Of a DNA stretch of 64,000 nucleotides, positions 45,292 through 53,496 are shown in pieces (position 1 is the first letter of the stretch; each line of letters begins with the position of its first letter). This stretch comes from Luteitalea sp. (lineage in GTDB: Bacteria > Acidobacteriota > Vicinamibacteria > Vicinamibacterales > Vicinamibacteraceae). The stretch lies in contig WHTT01000023.1 in the NCBI GenBank assembly GCA_009377605.1, positions 1 through 64,000 of the forward strand. Direction: 5' to 3'. Under the pieces are notes generated by a model. That model had not been told where the DNA came from, did not search any database, and was given only the letters and a program-made list of their open reading frames with translations. A program made the position numbers and the translations under genes.

Positions 45292-47652
45292 ATGCGCTTC
45301 TTTCGACGCGCGTTCTTCAGCCGTCTCGGCTGGCTGGTGGCTGGTGGCGTGCCGGCAGCGCGAGCGGCCACGTCCGAGGCCGTCAGTCTGCCCGCGGACC
45401 AGGCAGCCACAGGGCCAGCAGACGAGGCGGAGGTCATCCGTGCCGACTACGACCTCATTGTGGTTGGGGGCGGCATCTCGGGAACGTCCGCCGCGATTAG
45501 CGCCGCCCGCAACGGCCTACGCGTCGCCCTCGTGCACGAGCGTTCCATGCTCGGCGGCAACTCGTCGAGCGAGGTCAAGCTCTTTCCAGAGAACAACGGG
45601 GGCAACCAGCCGTGGATTCGAGAAGGCGGCATCCACGAGGAGTTCCACACCGAAGAGCGCGTCCGCAACCATCTCGCCTACGTGGAAGGCACGATGAACT
45701 GCCATTGGGACCTCGTGCTCTACGAGTGGGTCATGCGTGAGAAGGGCATCCGCCTCTATCTCAACACCCACATGCATCGCGTGCTCATGCGCGACGAGTC
45801 ACACATCCGTGCAGTGCACTGTATCCAGCTCGGGACCGAGAAGACATTCGAGCTGAGCGCACCACTCTTCCTCGATGCGACCGGTGACGGCGTCCTCGCG
45901 CACCGCGCGAAGGCAGACGTCAGATGGGGGCGCGAATCTCGGAGTGAGTACGGTGAGGCGCTCGCGCCGGAAGAAGCGGACGAGCGGGTGATGGGGAACA
46001 CGCTGTTCTTTCGAGCCCTGGACACCGGTCGTCCCGTGCCGTTCAAGCGACCTGAATGGGCCGCCGAGCTTCCGACAGAAGCCGACCTCACGCGGCGAGG
46101 TCACAGTTTCATCGATGGCGGCTACTGGTGGATCGAGGTGGGCGCGCCGCATCACCCCATCACGGACAACGAAGAAATCCGCCACGAGGCACTTCGCCAG
46201 TTGCTCGGTGTCTGGGATCACATCAAGAACAAGGGCGACCATGGCGCCGAGAACTACGGCCTCGAGTTCGTCGGCTTCTGGCCCTACAAGCGGGAGTCTC
46301 GCCGCGTCATCGGCGACTTCGTCCTGACGCAGGCGCACGTGCAAGACCCGACCCCGTTGGACGATACGGTTGCGTATGGGTGTTGGGGGATCGACATCCA
46401 CACGCAGGGTGGGATACTGACACGCAACGTCGAGCCGTATCCGCCGCCTCGCACGGACGAGAACTGGGAGACCTTGGGAACGGCGGTGTACGGCATTCCA
46501 CTGCGCGCGCTCTACTCACGGAAGATCCAGAATTTGATGATGGCCGGACGTCCAATCAGTTGCTCGTACGTGGCATTTGCCTCGTCGCGCGTGCTATCCA
46601 CGGGCTCGATTGTCGGCCAAGCCGTCGGCGTCGCCGCGGCGCTGTGTCGGAGGCACGAGACCACGCCGCGCGACGTCGCTCGTCGTCATGCCAAGGAGTG
46701 CCAGCAGATCATCCTGCGTCAGGACGGCCACATTCCAGGCGTCGAGAACGAGGATCCAGCCGATCTGGCACGCCAGGCGCAGGTCACCGCCAGCAGCGAA
46801 TGGCCTCTGGTGTGGCCGGAGCCGAACGACGAGCGCGAGCTCACGACGCCTCACGCACAACTGTTCCCGGTGTCCGGCGACCGCATCGACAGCGTGAAGC
46901 TGCTGCTTGAGTCGAAGCTGGATCGAGCCGTGACGCTCGATGTCGGCCTGCGCGCCGCGCCGCACGTGTGGGACTTCCGATCGACCCGCGACCTGGCCAC
47001 GGCGCGGACCACGATTGATGCCGGACAGTGCGGGTGGGTCACGGTGCCCTTGAAGGCCCGTGTGGAGCAGACGAGGCTCTATTACGTGCACGTCAGCGGG
47101 CAGCCGGGCATTTTCTGGAAGCTGTTCAAGGAGGTCGACGGTGAGCCGAATCGGTGTCCGCCAGCCACGTGCCCGGCGACCCTGCCCGGCGAGCGACGGT
47201 GGCGGCCCCTCACCGGAGGCTATAGCTTGTGCCTCGATGTGGCGCCGCAGTCGAAGCCTTTTGATCCAGGCAACGTCATTCGCGGTACGAACCGGCCAGA
47301 CCGCTGGTCGAACGTGTGGATCTCCGATCCAGCCCAACGACTGCCTGCCTGGATTGCGCTACAGTGGCCGGCGCCGCAGTCGTTCAACACCATTCATGTC
47401 ACCTTCGACACCGATGCGAATCGCCGCGTGACCTTGCCGCTGTTTCGCTATCCAGACTGCGTCCGCGATTATCGAGTGGAATGTTGGTCGAACGGCGCCT
47501 GGAAGACTCTGGTGGAAGCTCGCGACAACTACGTTCGGCGGCGGGTGCACCGCTTCGACACCGTGCAGTCCGAGCGCGTTCGGTTGACAATATTGGCAAC
47601 GAACGGCGCCCCCTCGGCGCGTGTGTACGAGATGCGAGTGTACCTAGAATGA
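45292..47652 (+). CDS. FAD-dependent oxidoreductase with Tat-type signal
   Basis: 786 residues. N-terminus MRFFRRAFFSRLGWLVAGG matches the twin-arginine pattern RRxFF followed by a hydrophobic core and an Ala-rich cleavage site, which suits export of a protein folded around its cofactor. The FAD-binding motif GGGISGTSAAISAARNGLRV follows at about residue 57, with a MLGGNSSSEVKLFPENNGG active-site block typical of the FAD_oxidored (PF12831-like) family. The C-terminal about 150 residues look like a discoidin/F5-8C-type carbohydrate-binding beta sandwich (WIALQWPAPQSFNTIHVTFD). Likely oxidises a polysaccharide-derived sugar; the substrate is unknown. Tandem after the TonB receptor. Confidence 0.88.
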   Translation: MRFFRRAFFSRLGWLVAGGVPAARAATSEAVSLPADQAATGPADEAEVIRADYDLIVVGGGISGTSAAISAARNGLRVALVHERSMLGGNSSSEVKLFPENNGGNQPWIREGGIHEEFHTEERVRNHLAYVEGTMNCHWDLVLYEWVMREKGIRLYLNTHMHRVLMRDESHIRAVHCIQLGTEKTFELSAPLFLDATGDGVLAHRAKADVRWGRESRSEYGEALAPEEADERVMGNTLFFRALDTGRPVPFKRPEWAAELPTEADLTRRGHSFIDGGYWWIEVGAPHHPITDNEEIRHEALRQLLGVWDHIKNKGDHGAENYGLEFVGFWPYKRESRRVIGDFVLTQAHVQDPTPLDDTVAYGCWGIDIHTQGGILTRNVEPYPPPRTDENWETLGTAVYGIPLRALYSRKIQNLMMAGRPISCSYVAFASSRVLSTGSIVGQAVGVAAALCRRHETTPRDVARRHAKECQQIILRQDGHIPGVENEDPADLARQAQVTASSEWPLVWPEPNDERELTTPHAQLFPVSGDRIDSVKLLLESKLDRAVTLDVGLRAAPHVWDFRSTRDLATARTTIDAGQCGWVTVPLKARVEQTRLYYVHVSGQPGIFWKLFKEVDGEPNRCPPATCPATLPGERRWRPLTGGYSLCLDVAPQSKPFDPGNVIRGTNRPDRWSNVWISDPAQRLPAWIALQWPAPQSFNTIHVTFDTDANRRVTLPLFRYPDCVRDYRVECWSNGAWKTLVEARDNYVRRRVHRFDTVQSERVRLTILATNGAPSARVYEMRVYLE

Positions 47653-47720
47653 ACGTCACTGCCCAGTTCATGTACTCGTGATGTGCGTCGGGCTTGCCGA
47701 TGGACTACACCGACGGCCCC

Positions 47721-47755
47721 CTTGATCCCTTGATCCCTTGACCCCTTTCTTCTCC
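47721..47755. repeat. Short TTGATCCC-type repeat run
   Basis: About four units of CCTTGATCCCTTGA/CCCTTGACCCC type before the SDR gene; same word family as 12299-12370. Confidence 0.7.
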
Positions 47756-47756
47756 C

Positions 47757-48530
47757 ATGCGTCTCGCTGACAAGATCGCTATCGTGACGGGCGCTGGCAG
47801 CGGGATCGGCCGCGCCATCGCGACCCGCTTCGGGCGGGAGGGTGCGCGGGTGACAGTGGTCGATCGGAGTCGCGAACGCGTTGACGAGGTCGTTGCCGCC
47901 ATTCAGCACGCGGGTGGCGAGGCACTGGCAGCCGTTGCCGACGTAACCGTAGACGCGGAGGTCGGCCGCTTCGTGAAGGCGACGACCGAGGCAGCTGGCC
48001 GTCTCGACGTGCTCGTGAACTGCGCCGGGGTGACGGCATTCGGGACGGTCGCGGACAGTCCGGCCAGCGAGCTCGACCGGGTGCTGGCCATCAACCTGCG
48101 AAGCATTTGGACCGTCTCGCAGGCTTGCATCCCACACTTGCGCCGCTCCGGCGGCTCGATTGTCAACATGGCGTCAATCACGGGCGTTGTCGGCGCGCCC
48201 GGCATGGCGGCGTACGCCACGTCGAAGGGAGCCGTTATCACACTGACGCGCACGCTCGCGCTGGAGGTCGCTGAGGCCGCCATTCGCGTGAACTGTATCT
48301 GTCCCGCCTCGATCGACACACCGATGCTCCAGGCGTCCTTCGAACGTCAGGCCGATCCAAGCGCTGCCCGAGCGCGCAATGTCAAGCGGCACCCGCTCGG
48401 ACGGCTCGGCACGCCAGAGGATGTTGCCAACCTGGCGTTGTTTCTCGCCTCGGACGAAGCCAGCTTCATCACTGGTGGCACCTACGTCATCGATGGTGGC
48501 GCGTTGCTCGCGCGGCGCTGGCAGGACTAG
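47757..48530 (+). CDS. Short-chain dehydrogenase/reductase
   Basis: 257 residues of the classical SDR type. NAD(P)-binding TGAGSGIG at residues about 11-18, Asp after the second strand (VVDRSRERV) favouring NAD, the NAG-like NCAGVTAFG, the catalytic Ser in MASITG and Tyr/Lys in YATSKGAV, and a C-terminal GGTYVIDGGALL. In this locus it probably oxidises a free sugar (such as a deoxy- or ordinary aldose) or a uronate derivative at C1 or C4; the substrate is inferred only. Its stop codon TAG at 48528-48530 lies exactly on the end of the MITE at 48527, so the element is at the gene border. Confidence 0.9.
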   Translation: MRLADKIAIVTGAGSGIGRAIATRFGREGARVTVVDRSRERVDEVVAAIQHAGGEALAAVADVTVDAEVGRFVKATTEAAGRLDVLVNCAGVTAFGTVADSPASELDRVLAINLRSIWTVSQACIPHLRRSGGSIVNMASITGVVGAPGMAAYATSKGAVITLTRTLALEVAEAAIRVNCICPASIDTPMLQASFERQADPSAARARNVKRHPLGRLGTPEDVANLALFLASDEASFITGGTYVIDGGALLARRWQD

Positions 48531-48692
48531 TGGGCTGTATCAGTCATTTGTGAAGTGGCTTGCGGAGCGCGGCGCCCGGCTGGCCAGGCGCGAGGAGGGA
48601 GCATACAGGCGGTATATGACCGACGAGCAACGCAGCCAGGCGGGATGCCCCGCCCGCAAGGCACTTTACAAATGACTGATACAGCCCACTAG
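48527..48692 (+). mobile_element. 166-bp MITE with about 37-bp terminal inverted repeats
   Basis: Left end CTAGTGGGCTGTATCAGTCA and right end TGACTGATACAGCCCACTAG are perfect inverses, and similarity continues to about 37 bases with one or two mismatches (TTTGTGAAGTGGCTTGCGG against TTTGTAAAGTGCCTTGCGG). The internal sequence carries no transposase. CTAG appears at both borders. The left border overlaps the SDR stop codon. The ends resemble a DDE-type transposon terminus, so it is a likely non-autonomous element mobilised by a transposase elsewhere. Confidence 0.9.
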
Positions 48693-48730
48693 CCGTGCAC
48701 GATCCGACCAGGCCAACGGCGTCGCGTCCG

Positions 48731-49984
48731 ATGCTGAGGATCCCCCATCTGCGATGGGGGATCCTCGGCCTCCTGTTCCTGTCGACGGTCATCAACTATA
48801 TCGATCGTCAGGCGCTGTCGGTGCTTGCCCGCACAATCCAAGACGAGCTCGGCATGGACGACGTCGCGTATGCGAGGGTTGTGCAAGCCTTTCTGCTGGC
48901 GTACACCCTGTCATATCTCGTGTCAGGGCGCATCACGGACTGGTTGGGGACGCGCACCAGCATGGCGGCGTTCATCACCTGGTGGTCGCTCGCGAACGTG
49001 GCCACAGCATTTGCAACCTCTGCGTTCACGCTCGGCTTGTATCGATTTCTGTTGGGGGTGGGAGAGCCGGGGAACTACACGGTCGGACCAAAGGCCATCG
49101 CCGAATGGTTTCAGCCTCGCGAGCGCGGCCTGGCGTACGGCATCTACACGATGGGCGCGACCGTCGGCGCCACCCTGGCACCGCCGCTGATTGCGTGGGT
49201 CGCGGTGTCGCTCGGCTGGCGTGCGGCCTTCGTGATTACCGGTGCTCTCGGCCTGATATGGATCCTGCCCTGGCTATGGCTGTATCGCGCGCCCTATCAG
49301 CATCCGCGCCTCACTGAAGCGGAGCGACTTGTCGTGCCAGCGCCGGACCCGGTCCGCGCTCAGGCGCCCATATCCGAATGGGCTCGGTGGCGACCGCTCC
49401 TGTTGCAGCGAGATACCTGGCTGCTGCTCGCCAGTCGTGTCTTGACGGATCCGGTGTGGTACTTCTATTTGTTCTGGTTTCCAAAGTACCTGACCGACGC
49501 GCGCGGGCTCTCGCTCGTCCAGCTTGGGCAGGTCGCGTGGGTCGTGTACCTGGCGGCCGATCTCGGCTCCGTTGGTGGCGGCTGGCTCTCGGGCCGTTTC
49601 ATTGCGCGCGGCGCTGCACCCATTGCCGCACGAAAGGCCGTGCTCCGTGTTGCTGCGGTGCTCGTCCTGATAGGACCGTCGGTGGCCTTTGCTCCCTCGA
49701 TTCCTCTCGCGCTCGCCGCTGCGTGCTGCGTCGCGTTCGCGCATCTCGCCTGGCAGGCTACGATCGGCGCGCTCATCGTGGATCGGTACCCGCAGGCTTC
49801 GCTGGCGACGACCTTCGGCATCATCGCGGCGGGTAGCGGCTTCGGCGGCATGGTTTCAACGGGAATCGTCGGCTACCTCGTCACGACGTATTCGTACACA
49901 CCCGTGTTCGTCGGGATGGCGGCGCTGCATCCGCTGGCGTTGTTGCTCGTGTGGCGCGTGCGAGCCGGTCGCCATGACAGGTAG
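48731..49984 (+). CDS. MFS transporter, hexuronate/anion:cation symporter (ACS) type
   Basis: About 418 residues from ATG 48731; a GTG at 48695 is possible but lies just 2 bases after the MITE. Twelve hydrophobic helices. Diagnostic segments are FLSTVINYIDRQALSVLA after helix 1 (the INYxDR motif of ExuT-like ACS carriers), the loop LVSGRITDWLGTRTSMAAFI and LLGVGEPGNYTVGPKAIAEW. These suggest symport of an acidic sugar such as galacturonate, glucuronate or galactonate; the exact substrate is not readable. Between SDR and enolase-superfamily genes in the sugar locus. A perfect 14-bp hairpin begins five bases after the A of ATG, possibly affecting initiation. Confidence 0.9.
   Translation: MLRIPHLRWGILGLLFLSTVINYIDRQALSVLARTIQDELGMDDVAYARVVQAFLLAYTLSYLVSGRITDWLGTRTSMAAFITWWSLANVATAFATSAFTLGLYRFLLGVGEPGNYTVGPKAIAEWFQPRERGLAYGIYTMGATVGATLAPPLIAWVAVSLGWRAAFVITGALGLIWILPWLWLYRAPYQHPRLTEAERLVVPAPDPVRAQAPISEWARWRPLLLQRDTWLLLASRVLTDPVWYFYLFWFPKYLTDARGLSLVQLGQVAWVVYLAADLGSVGGGWLSGRFIARGAAPIAARKAVLRVAAVLVLIGPSVAFAPSIPLALAAACCVAFAHLAWQATIGALIVDRYPQASLATTFGIIAAGSGFGGMVSTGIVGYLVTTYSYTPVFVGMAALHPLALLLVWRVRAGRHDR
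48736..48766 (+). repeat. Perfect 14-bp hairpin at the start of the MFS gene
   Basis: GAGGATCCCCCATC at 48736-48749 and GATGGGGGATCCTC at 48753-48766 around the three-base loop TGC, inside the codons just after ATG 48731. An RNA hairpin this stable over the initiation region would be expected to repress translation. Confidence 0.95.
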
Positions 49985-50016
49985 CGATGACAGCGCGTGC
50001 CTCAATTGGGGAAACC

Positions 50017-51243
50017 ATGAAGATCACAAACGTCGAAGCCTTCGCCATTCAAGCAGAGCCCAGTGACAAGAGGGCCTATTGGGGCAGCCGCGCCTGGGGA
50101 GAGAGCCGCCCTACGCAGCGGAAGACCGAAGTCTCCACCGAATATCCCCCTCCACAGCGACGTCGTCCTATCTATTCACGGACGATCGACACCGTCCTGG
50201 TGCGCGTCAGCACAGACGAGGGTCTCATTGGTTACGGCGAAGCCAAAGCCCCTGTTGCTCCACAAGTGACCAGGCAGATCATCGATCTACTGCTCAAAGA
50301 CGTCGTGATGGGCCAGGATCCGCGTGACATCACGGTGCTGTGGGAACGCATGTATGCCGGGATGCGCGTGCGTGGCCACCGTGCGGGCTTCTACCTCGAA
50401 GCGATTGCCGGCCTGGACATCGCTCTGTGGGATCTGGCGGGCAAGGCCGCCGGCGCTCCAATCCATCGGCTCATGGGCGGGGCATTTCGCAATCCGGTCC
50501 GCGTGTATGCATCGGGACTGCCCGCGCTGGACATCAATCGGTCCGACGAGCAGTTCGAGGCGCTGGCCGAAGAGGCTGCGGACATTCAGCGCCGTGGGTT
50601 CACCGGCTTGAAGATGGCGCTCGGTCGGGGAATCGAAGGCGATTTGAAGTCGGTCCGGATCGTGCGGGAGAAGCTCGGCGACGAGTTCATCATTCATGCC
50701 GATGCCGCTGGGGTGTACGATCGCGCGCAAGCCTTGCGGCTCGGCAGGGAGCTCGAAGCGTTGAATCTCGGCTTCTTCGAGCTCCCGATCCCGCCCGAAG
50801 ACATTGAGGGCTACGCCCAACTGGCGAACGCGCTCGCGATTCCGATTGCGTGCGACACGCTGATGATCCGGCACGAGGCGGCAGACTATCTGCGGCGCGG
50901 CGGACTGGACATCGTGCAACCGGACGTGTGCCGCGCCGGCGGCATCACCGAATGCCGCCGCATCGCGGAGCTCGCCGACGTGTTCGGCGCGGCATTCGCA
51001 CCGCATCTCAGCATCGGATCAGCCATTCAATTCGCCGCCAGCGCGCATCTCGCCAGCGCGATGCCCAACACCATCACGTGTGAATACTGGATCGGCGACA
51101 ATCCGCTTGGTAATTGCCTGCTGAAAGAACCGCTCCGATTGGAGAACGGCTACCTGCACACACCGGACGCGCCCGGGCTGGGCATCGAGCTCAGACCAGA
51201 GGGCCTAGCGCAGTTTGGAGTAGTGCCGCACCCGGCGGAGTAA
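50017..51243 (+). CDS. Enolase-superfamily sugar-acid dehydratase (mandelate racemase-like)
   Basis: About 408 residues from ATG 50017; a reading from 49987 is possible. Full capping domain plus barrel. Barrel residues: the KxK-type second strand reads FTGLKMALGRG, so the second lysine is replaced. Ligand Asp in IIHADAAGVYD, Glu in FFELPIPPED, then the strand with IACDTLMIRHE, the QPD motif GGLDIVQPDVCRAGGITECRR and the catalytic-His region FAPHLSIGSAIQFAAS. Members dehydrate aldonic acids to 2-keto-3-deoxy acids. This fits upstream of the DHDPS-family aldolase here. The substituted lysine means the exact mechanism may be atypical. Its end overlaps the RES toxin gene's end by 39 bases on the other strand. 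Confidence 0.88.
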   Translation: MKITNVEAFAIQAEPSDKRAYWGSRAWGESRPTQRKTEVSTEYPPPQRRRPIYSRTIDTVLVRVSTDEGLIGYGEAKAPVAPQVTRQIIDLLLKDVVMGQDPRDITVLWERMYAGMRVRGHRAGFYLEAIAGLDIALWDLAGKAAGAPIHRLMGGAFRNPVRVYASGLPALDINRSDEQFEALAEEAADIQRRGFTGLKMALGRGIEGDLKSVRIVREKLGDEFIIHADAAGVYDRAQALRLGRELEALNLGFFELPIPPEDIEGYAQLANALAIPIACDTLMIRHEAADYLRRGGLDIVQPDVCRAGGITECRRIAELADVFGAAFAPHLSIGSAIQFAASAHLASAMPNTITCEYWIGDNPLGNCLLKEPLRLENGYLHTPDAPGLGIELRPEGLAQFGVVPHPAE

Positions 51244-51741
51244 CGCCGCTGGCGGGTGAGCGGCGTCTGCGATGAGCCACCCGATCATCCGGTCCGGTGG
51301 GCCGAACAAAACGATGACACGAGCGTCGCGCGCCGCGCTGGGATGCACGCCGTTTTGCACGACATAACCGGCTGCCGCCCCGGGGAGGAGGGCGGCCGAT
51401 GGAACCTCCAGACGCGCGATACCTGTCTCACGCAGGACGCGCGCGGCCCGCTGGCACGCGGGCCAGGTATTCGGGTCCCCGGTGAGCACGTGCGCCGGCA
51501 GATCGACCCGAGCAGCGCTTGTCTCCTCGACCTCGACTACCCACAGTGCCCGGCGGATGGTCTCGAGATCCGCCGTGTCGGTGATCTCCTCGTGCCGGAG
51601 CAGCTCGGCCCAAGCACCATCCGGCGTGTCCGCGAAATAGCGTGCCGGGCCTTCTCCCGGACCGTGCCACCGCCCCTCAGGCTGCGCGGTGCTTTCCCAG
51701 GCAAAGGGGTACCGCGGATCGGCCTGGCGAAAGAGCTTCAT
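51205..51741 (-). CDS. RES-domain toxin
   Basis: 178 residues from ATG 51741 (MKLFRQADPRYPFAWES). RES-domain toxins are NAD+-degrading enzymes. Conserved parts are GRWHGPGEGPARYFADTPDG with the Arg and Tyr, AWAELLRHEEI with Glu, and the carboxy-terminal region GWLIADAAHPPAALL. The start overlaps the stop of the antitoxin gene by four bases (ATGA), the usual tight coupling of a type II toxin-antitoxin pair. The 3' end overlaps the dehydratase gene. Typical RES toxins are about 150-200 residues, so it is full length. Confidence 0.9.
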   Translation of the reverse strand: MKLFRQADPRYPFAWESTAQPEGRWHGPGEGPARYFADTPDGAWAELLRHEEITDTADLETIRRALWVVEVEETSAARVDLPAHVLTGDPNTWPACQRAARVLRETGIARLEVPSAALLPGAAAGYVVQNGVHPSAARDARVIVLFGPPDRMIGWLIADAAHPPAALLRRVRHYSKLR

Positions 51742-52346
51742 GTACTGGCGAGCGAGACGAGCGATTGAGCAAGGGCCCGCACGCGCTGCGGTCCTGGATC
51801 CTCGGGTGCCCATGCGCCCCGGAGCAACGAGGCTGGGCTCTTTCCATCCAGGGCGGTCCGACGTCGGTCGAACCAGCGGCGGATGCCGATCTCGTTGTAC
51901 GTGCCGGCCAGGTCTCCGACGATGAGCGCCAGCCAGTGGAGTCGCGCAGCCACCTCGTCTGGCGTGGTACGCGCGCCGCTCTGATAGCGCCGCAGGCTCG
52001 AAAAGGACACACCAAGCAGCGACGCGAGCTGCTCGCTGTCGAACACGGCAGAGATCGCTTTCCACTCGTAGACCGGTGCGGGCGACGCTTCCAGCGCCGC
52101 GATCACCATCGTCAGAAGCTCCGCGAGCTCCGCTGGCGTGGGCTCCTCGACGTTGGCAAGGGCGCGGGCCGCGTCGCGGGCAATCCCCGCTCGCTCGATA
52201 CGGCGTGCCAGCCGCTGAAGGCCTGCGGCATCGAACGGCACGACGTCAGCCGTACGGCCAAGGCCCATGGCCTCCGCGCGCCGCGCGGTCTCAATCGCTA
52301 GCCGCAACGGGCTCCCGACCGCATCAGGAACAGGAACGGACGACAT
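51738..52346 (-). CDS. Xre/MbcA/ParS-type antitoxin of the RES toxin
   Basis: 202 residues. The middle has a helix-turn-helix-like stretch (SEQLASLLGVSFSSLRRYQS). The C-terminal toxin-binding MbcA/ParS domain carries LHWLALIVGDLAGTYNEIGIRRWFDRRRTAL and GKSPASLLRGAWAPED. Cognate antitoxins of RES toxins have exactly this order. Its N-terminal about 100 residues form a less typical helical domain. It would bind and autoregulate its own promoter near 52350. It is the first gene of the pair. Confidence 0.88.
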   Translation of the reverse strand: MSSVPVPDAVGSPLRLAIETARRAEAMGLGRTADVVPFDAAGLQRLARRIERAGIARDAARALANVEEPTPAELAELLTMVIAALEASPAPVYEWKAISAVFDSEQLASLLGVSFSSLRRYQSGARTTPDEVAARLHWLALIVGDLAGTYNEIGIRRWFDRRRTALDGKSPASLLRGAWAPEDPGPQRVRALAQSLVSLAST

Positions 52347-52423
52347 ATGGAATATCTCCAGGTCCCGATTCTATTCTGATCGTTGGCCGCCGTCAAGGCT
52401 CGGTGACACGAGAAAACGCGACG

Positions 52424-53008
52424 CTAATCGAGGATCCGCTGAAGGGCGCCGGCCCCCACCAGCGCCATCAGATAGCCGGCGAGAATGTCGCTGGGCCAAT
52501 GGGCGCCGAGGGTCACCCTGGCCGCACCGGCTGCGAGCAGGATGACCACGCAGCCGGTGGCGAGCAGCCAACGCCGGGGTCGGCGGACGAGCGCCAGCAA
52601 CGCCAGCGATCCCAATACCGATCCGTAGACAATGGCAGCAGTCGAGGGGAAGGAGGCGCCGGTCGGCTGTCCAACGACGTCCACGAGCGATGCCGCCGGG
52701 CGCGGCCGCGCCACGAGCGCTTTCAGCCAGTCACCCAACGGGGGGAGCGCAAGCGTGGCCACCAGCACCACGGTCGCGCCACGCCAGGTCGCGACATACC
52801 AGCCGAGCAACGCGCCAGCGCCGGCCAGCACGTACTTCCACGGGGCCCCGGCCGCCTCGGTCAATGCTTGGGCCCATGCCACGCCGGGTACGCTCGTCTG
52901 CACGAGCCGCGCGAGCGCGACGTCGCCGGGAAAGTATGGATAAAGTGCCGCCGCCGCCGAGAGGACGAACAGGACGGCCAGGCCCATCAGGAGTGTAGAG
53001 GCTCGCAT
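52424..53008 (-). CDS. PAP2-family phosphatase-like membrane protein, PSGH motif altered
   Basis: About 194 residues from ATG 53008 (MRASTLLMGLAVLFV); a reading to 53158 adds a non-membrane N-terminus. Five hydrophobic helices. The first phosphatase motif reads KALVARPRP. The second is ASFPSTAAIVYG, where the expected PSGH histidine is an alanine. The third is AARVTLGAHWPSDILAG, with its Arg, His and Asp in place. Loss of the general acid suggests low or changed activity; a lipid-binding or cofactor role is possible. Close to the unrelated small gene at 53035. Confidence 0.8.
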   Translation of the reverse strand: MRASTLLMGLAVLFVLSAAAALYPYFPGDVALARLVQTSVPGVAWAQALTEAAGAPWKYVLAGAGALLGWYVATWRGATVVLVATLALPPLGDWLKALVARPRPAASLVDVVGQPTGASFPSTAAIVYGSVLGSLALLALVRRPRRWLLATGCVVILLAAGAARVTLGAHWPSDILAGYLMALVGAGALQRILD

Positions 53009-53034
53009 GCCGCTCAGTATAGAGCCGGCCGGGC

Positions 53035-53397
53035 TCACTGTGCTGTGTGTGGCAGCTGCGCCGGGTCCGCCACCCACTCCGCGATCTGCTCGCGTGTCCA
53101 GTGGTGCTTGTCGTTGAGATGCACGATGAGCCAGCCGATCGGCAGGCGCTTCATACACCCTTCAGGGCAGCGCCGAATCACGCCTTCGAGGCAATCGAAG
53201 AACCGATCCAGTCGCATCGGCCGCAGGCCTTCGGCAGCTTCAGGCAAGCGATAGATTCCCTCGTAGGCCGCGCCGAGCGCACAAGAGCTCTGCTGGCCCC
53301 TGTAGTACTCGCCGAATGCTTGGATTGGCCGCCGCTTTGCACCCACCAGGATCGCATCTGCGAGCTCGCGCTGGTCGTCTCTTGCGGGTTCCACCAT
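53035..53397 (-). CDS. Small conserved-looking hypothetical protein
   Basis: About 121 residues from ATG 53397. N-terminal part DDQRELADAILVGAKRRPIQ and a Cys-containing stretch SCALGAAYEGIYRLPEAAEG. It ends with a CxxxC-like IRRCPEGCMKRLPIGWLIVH and HLNDKHHWTREQIAEWV, the latter phrase being frequent in small proteins of unknown function. No signal peptide or membrane helix. It sits on the same strand as PAP2, 26 bases upstream. Confidence 0.65.
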   Translation of the reverse strand: MVEPARDDQRELADAILVGAKRRPIQAFGEYYRGQQSSCALGAAYEGIYRLPEAAEGLRPMRLDRFFDCLEGVIRRCPEGCMKRLPIGWLIVHLNDKHHWTREQIAEWVADPAQLPHTAQ

Positions 53398-53470
53398 CAC
53401 ATGCCTCCGCGACTGCAAGACAACGGAGAACCTGAACCGAGAATATAGACAATTCTACTGCGGATCAGAG

Positions 53471-53496
53471 AAAAAGGTACCCGGTTCCTTTTCCTA
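53471..53496. repeat. Third copy of the GGAACCGGGTACC palindromic word
   Basis: AAAAAGGTACCCGGTTCCTTTT at 53471 is the reverse complement of the core at 14340-14368, now directly downstream of the glycosyltransferase operon. Confidence 0.7.
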
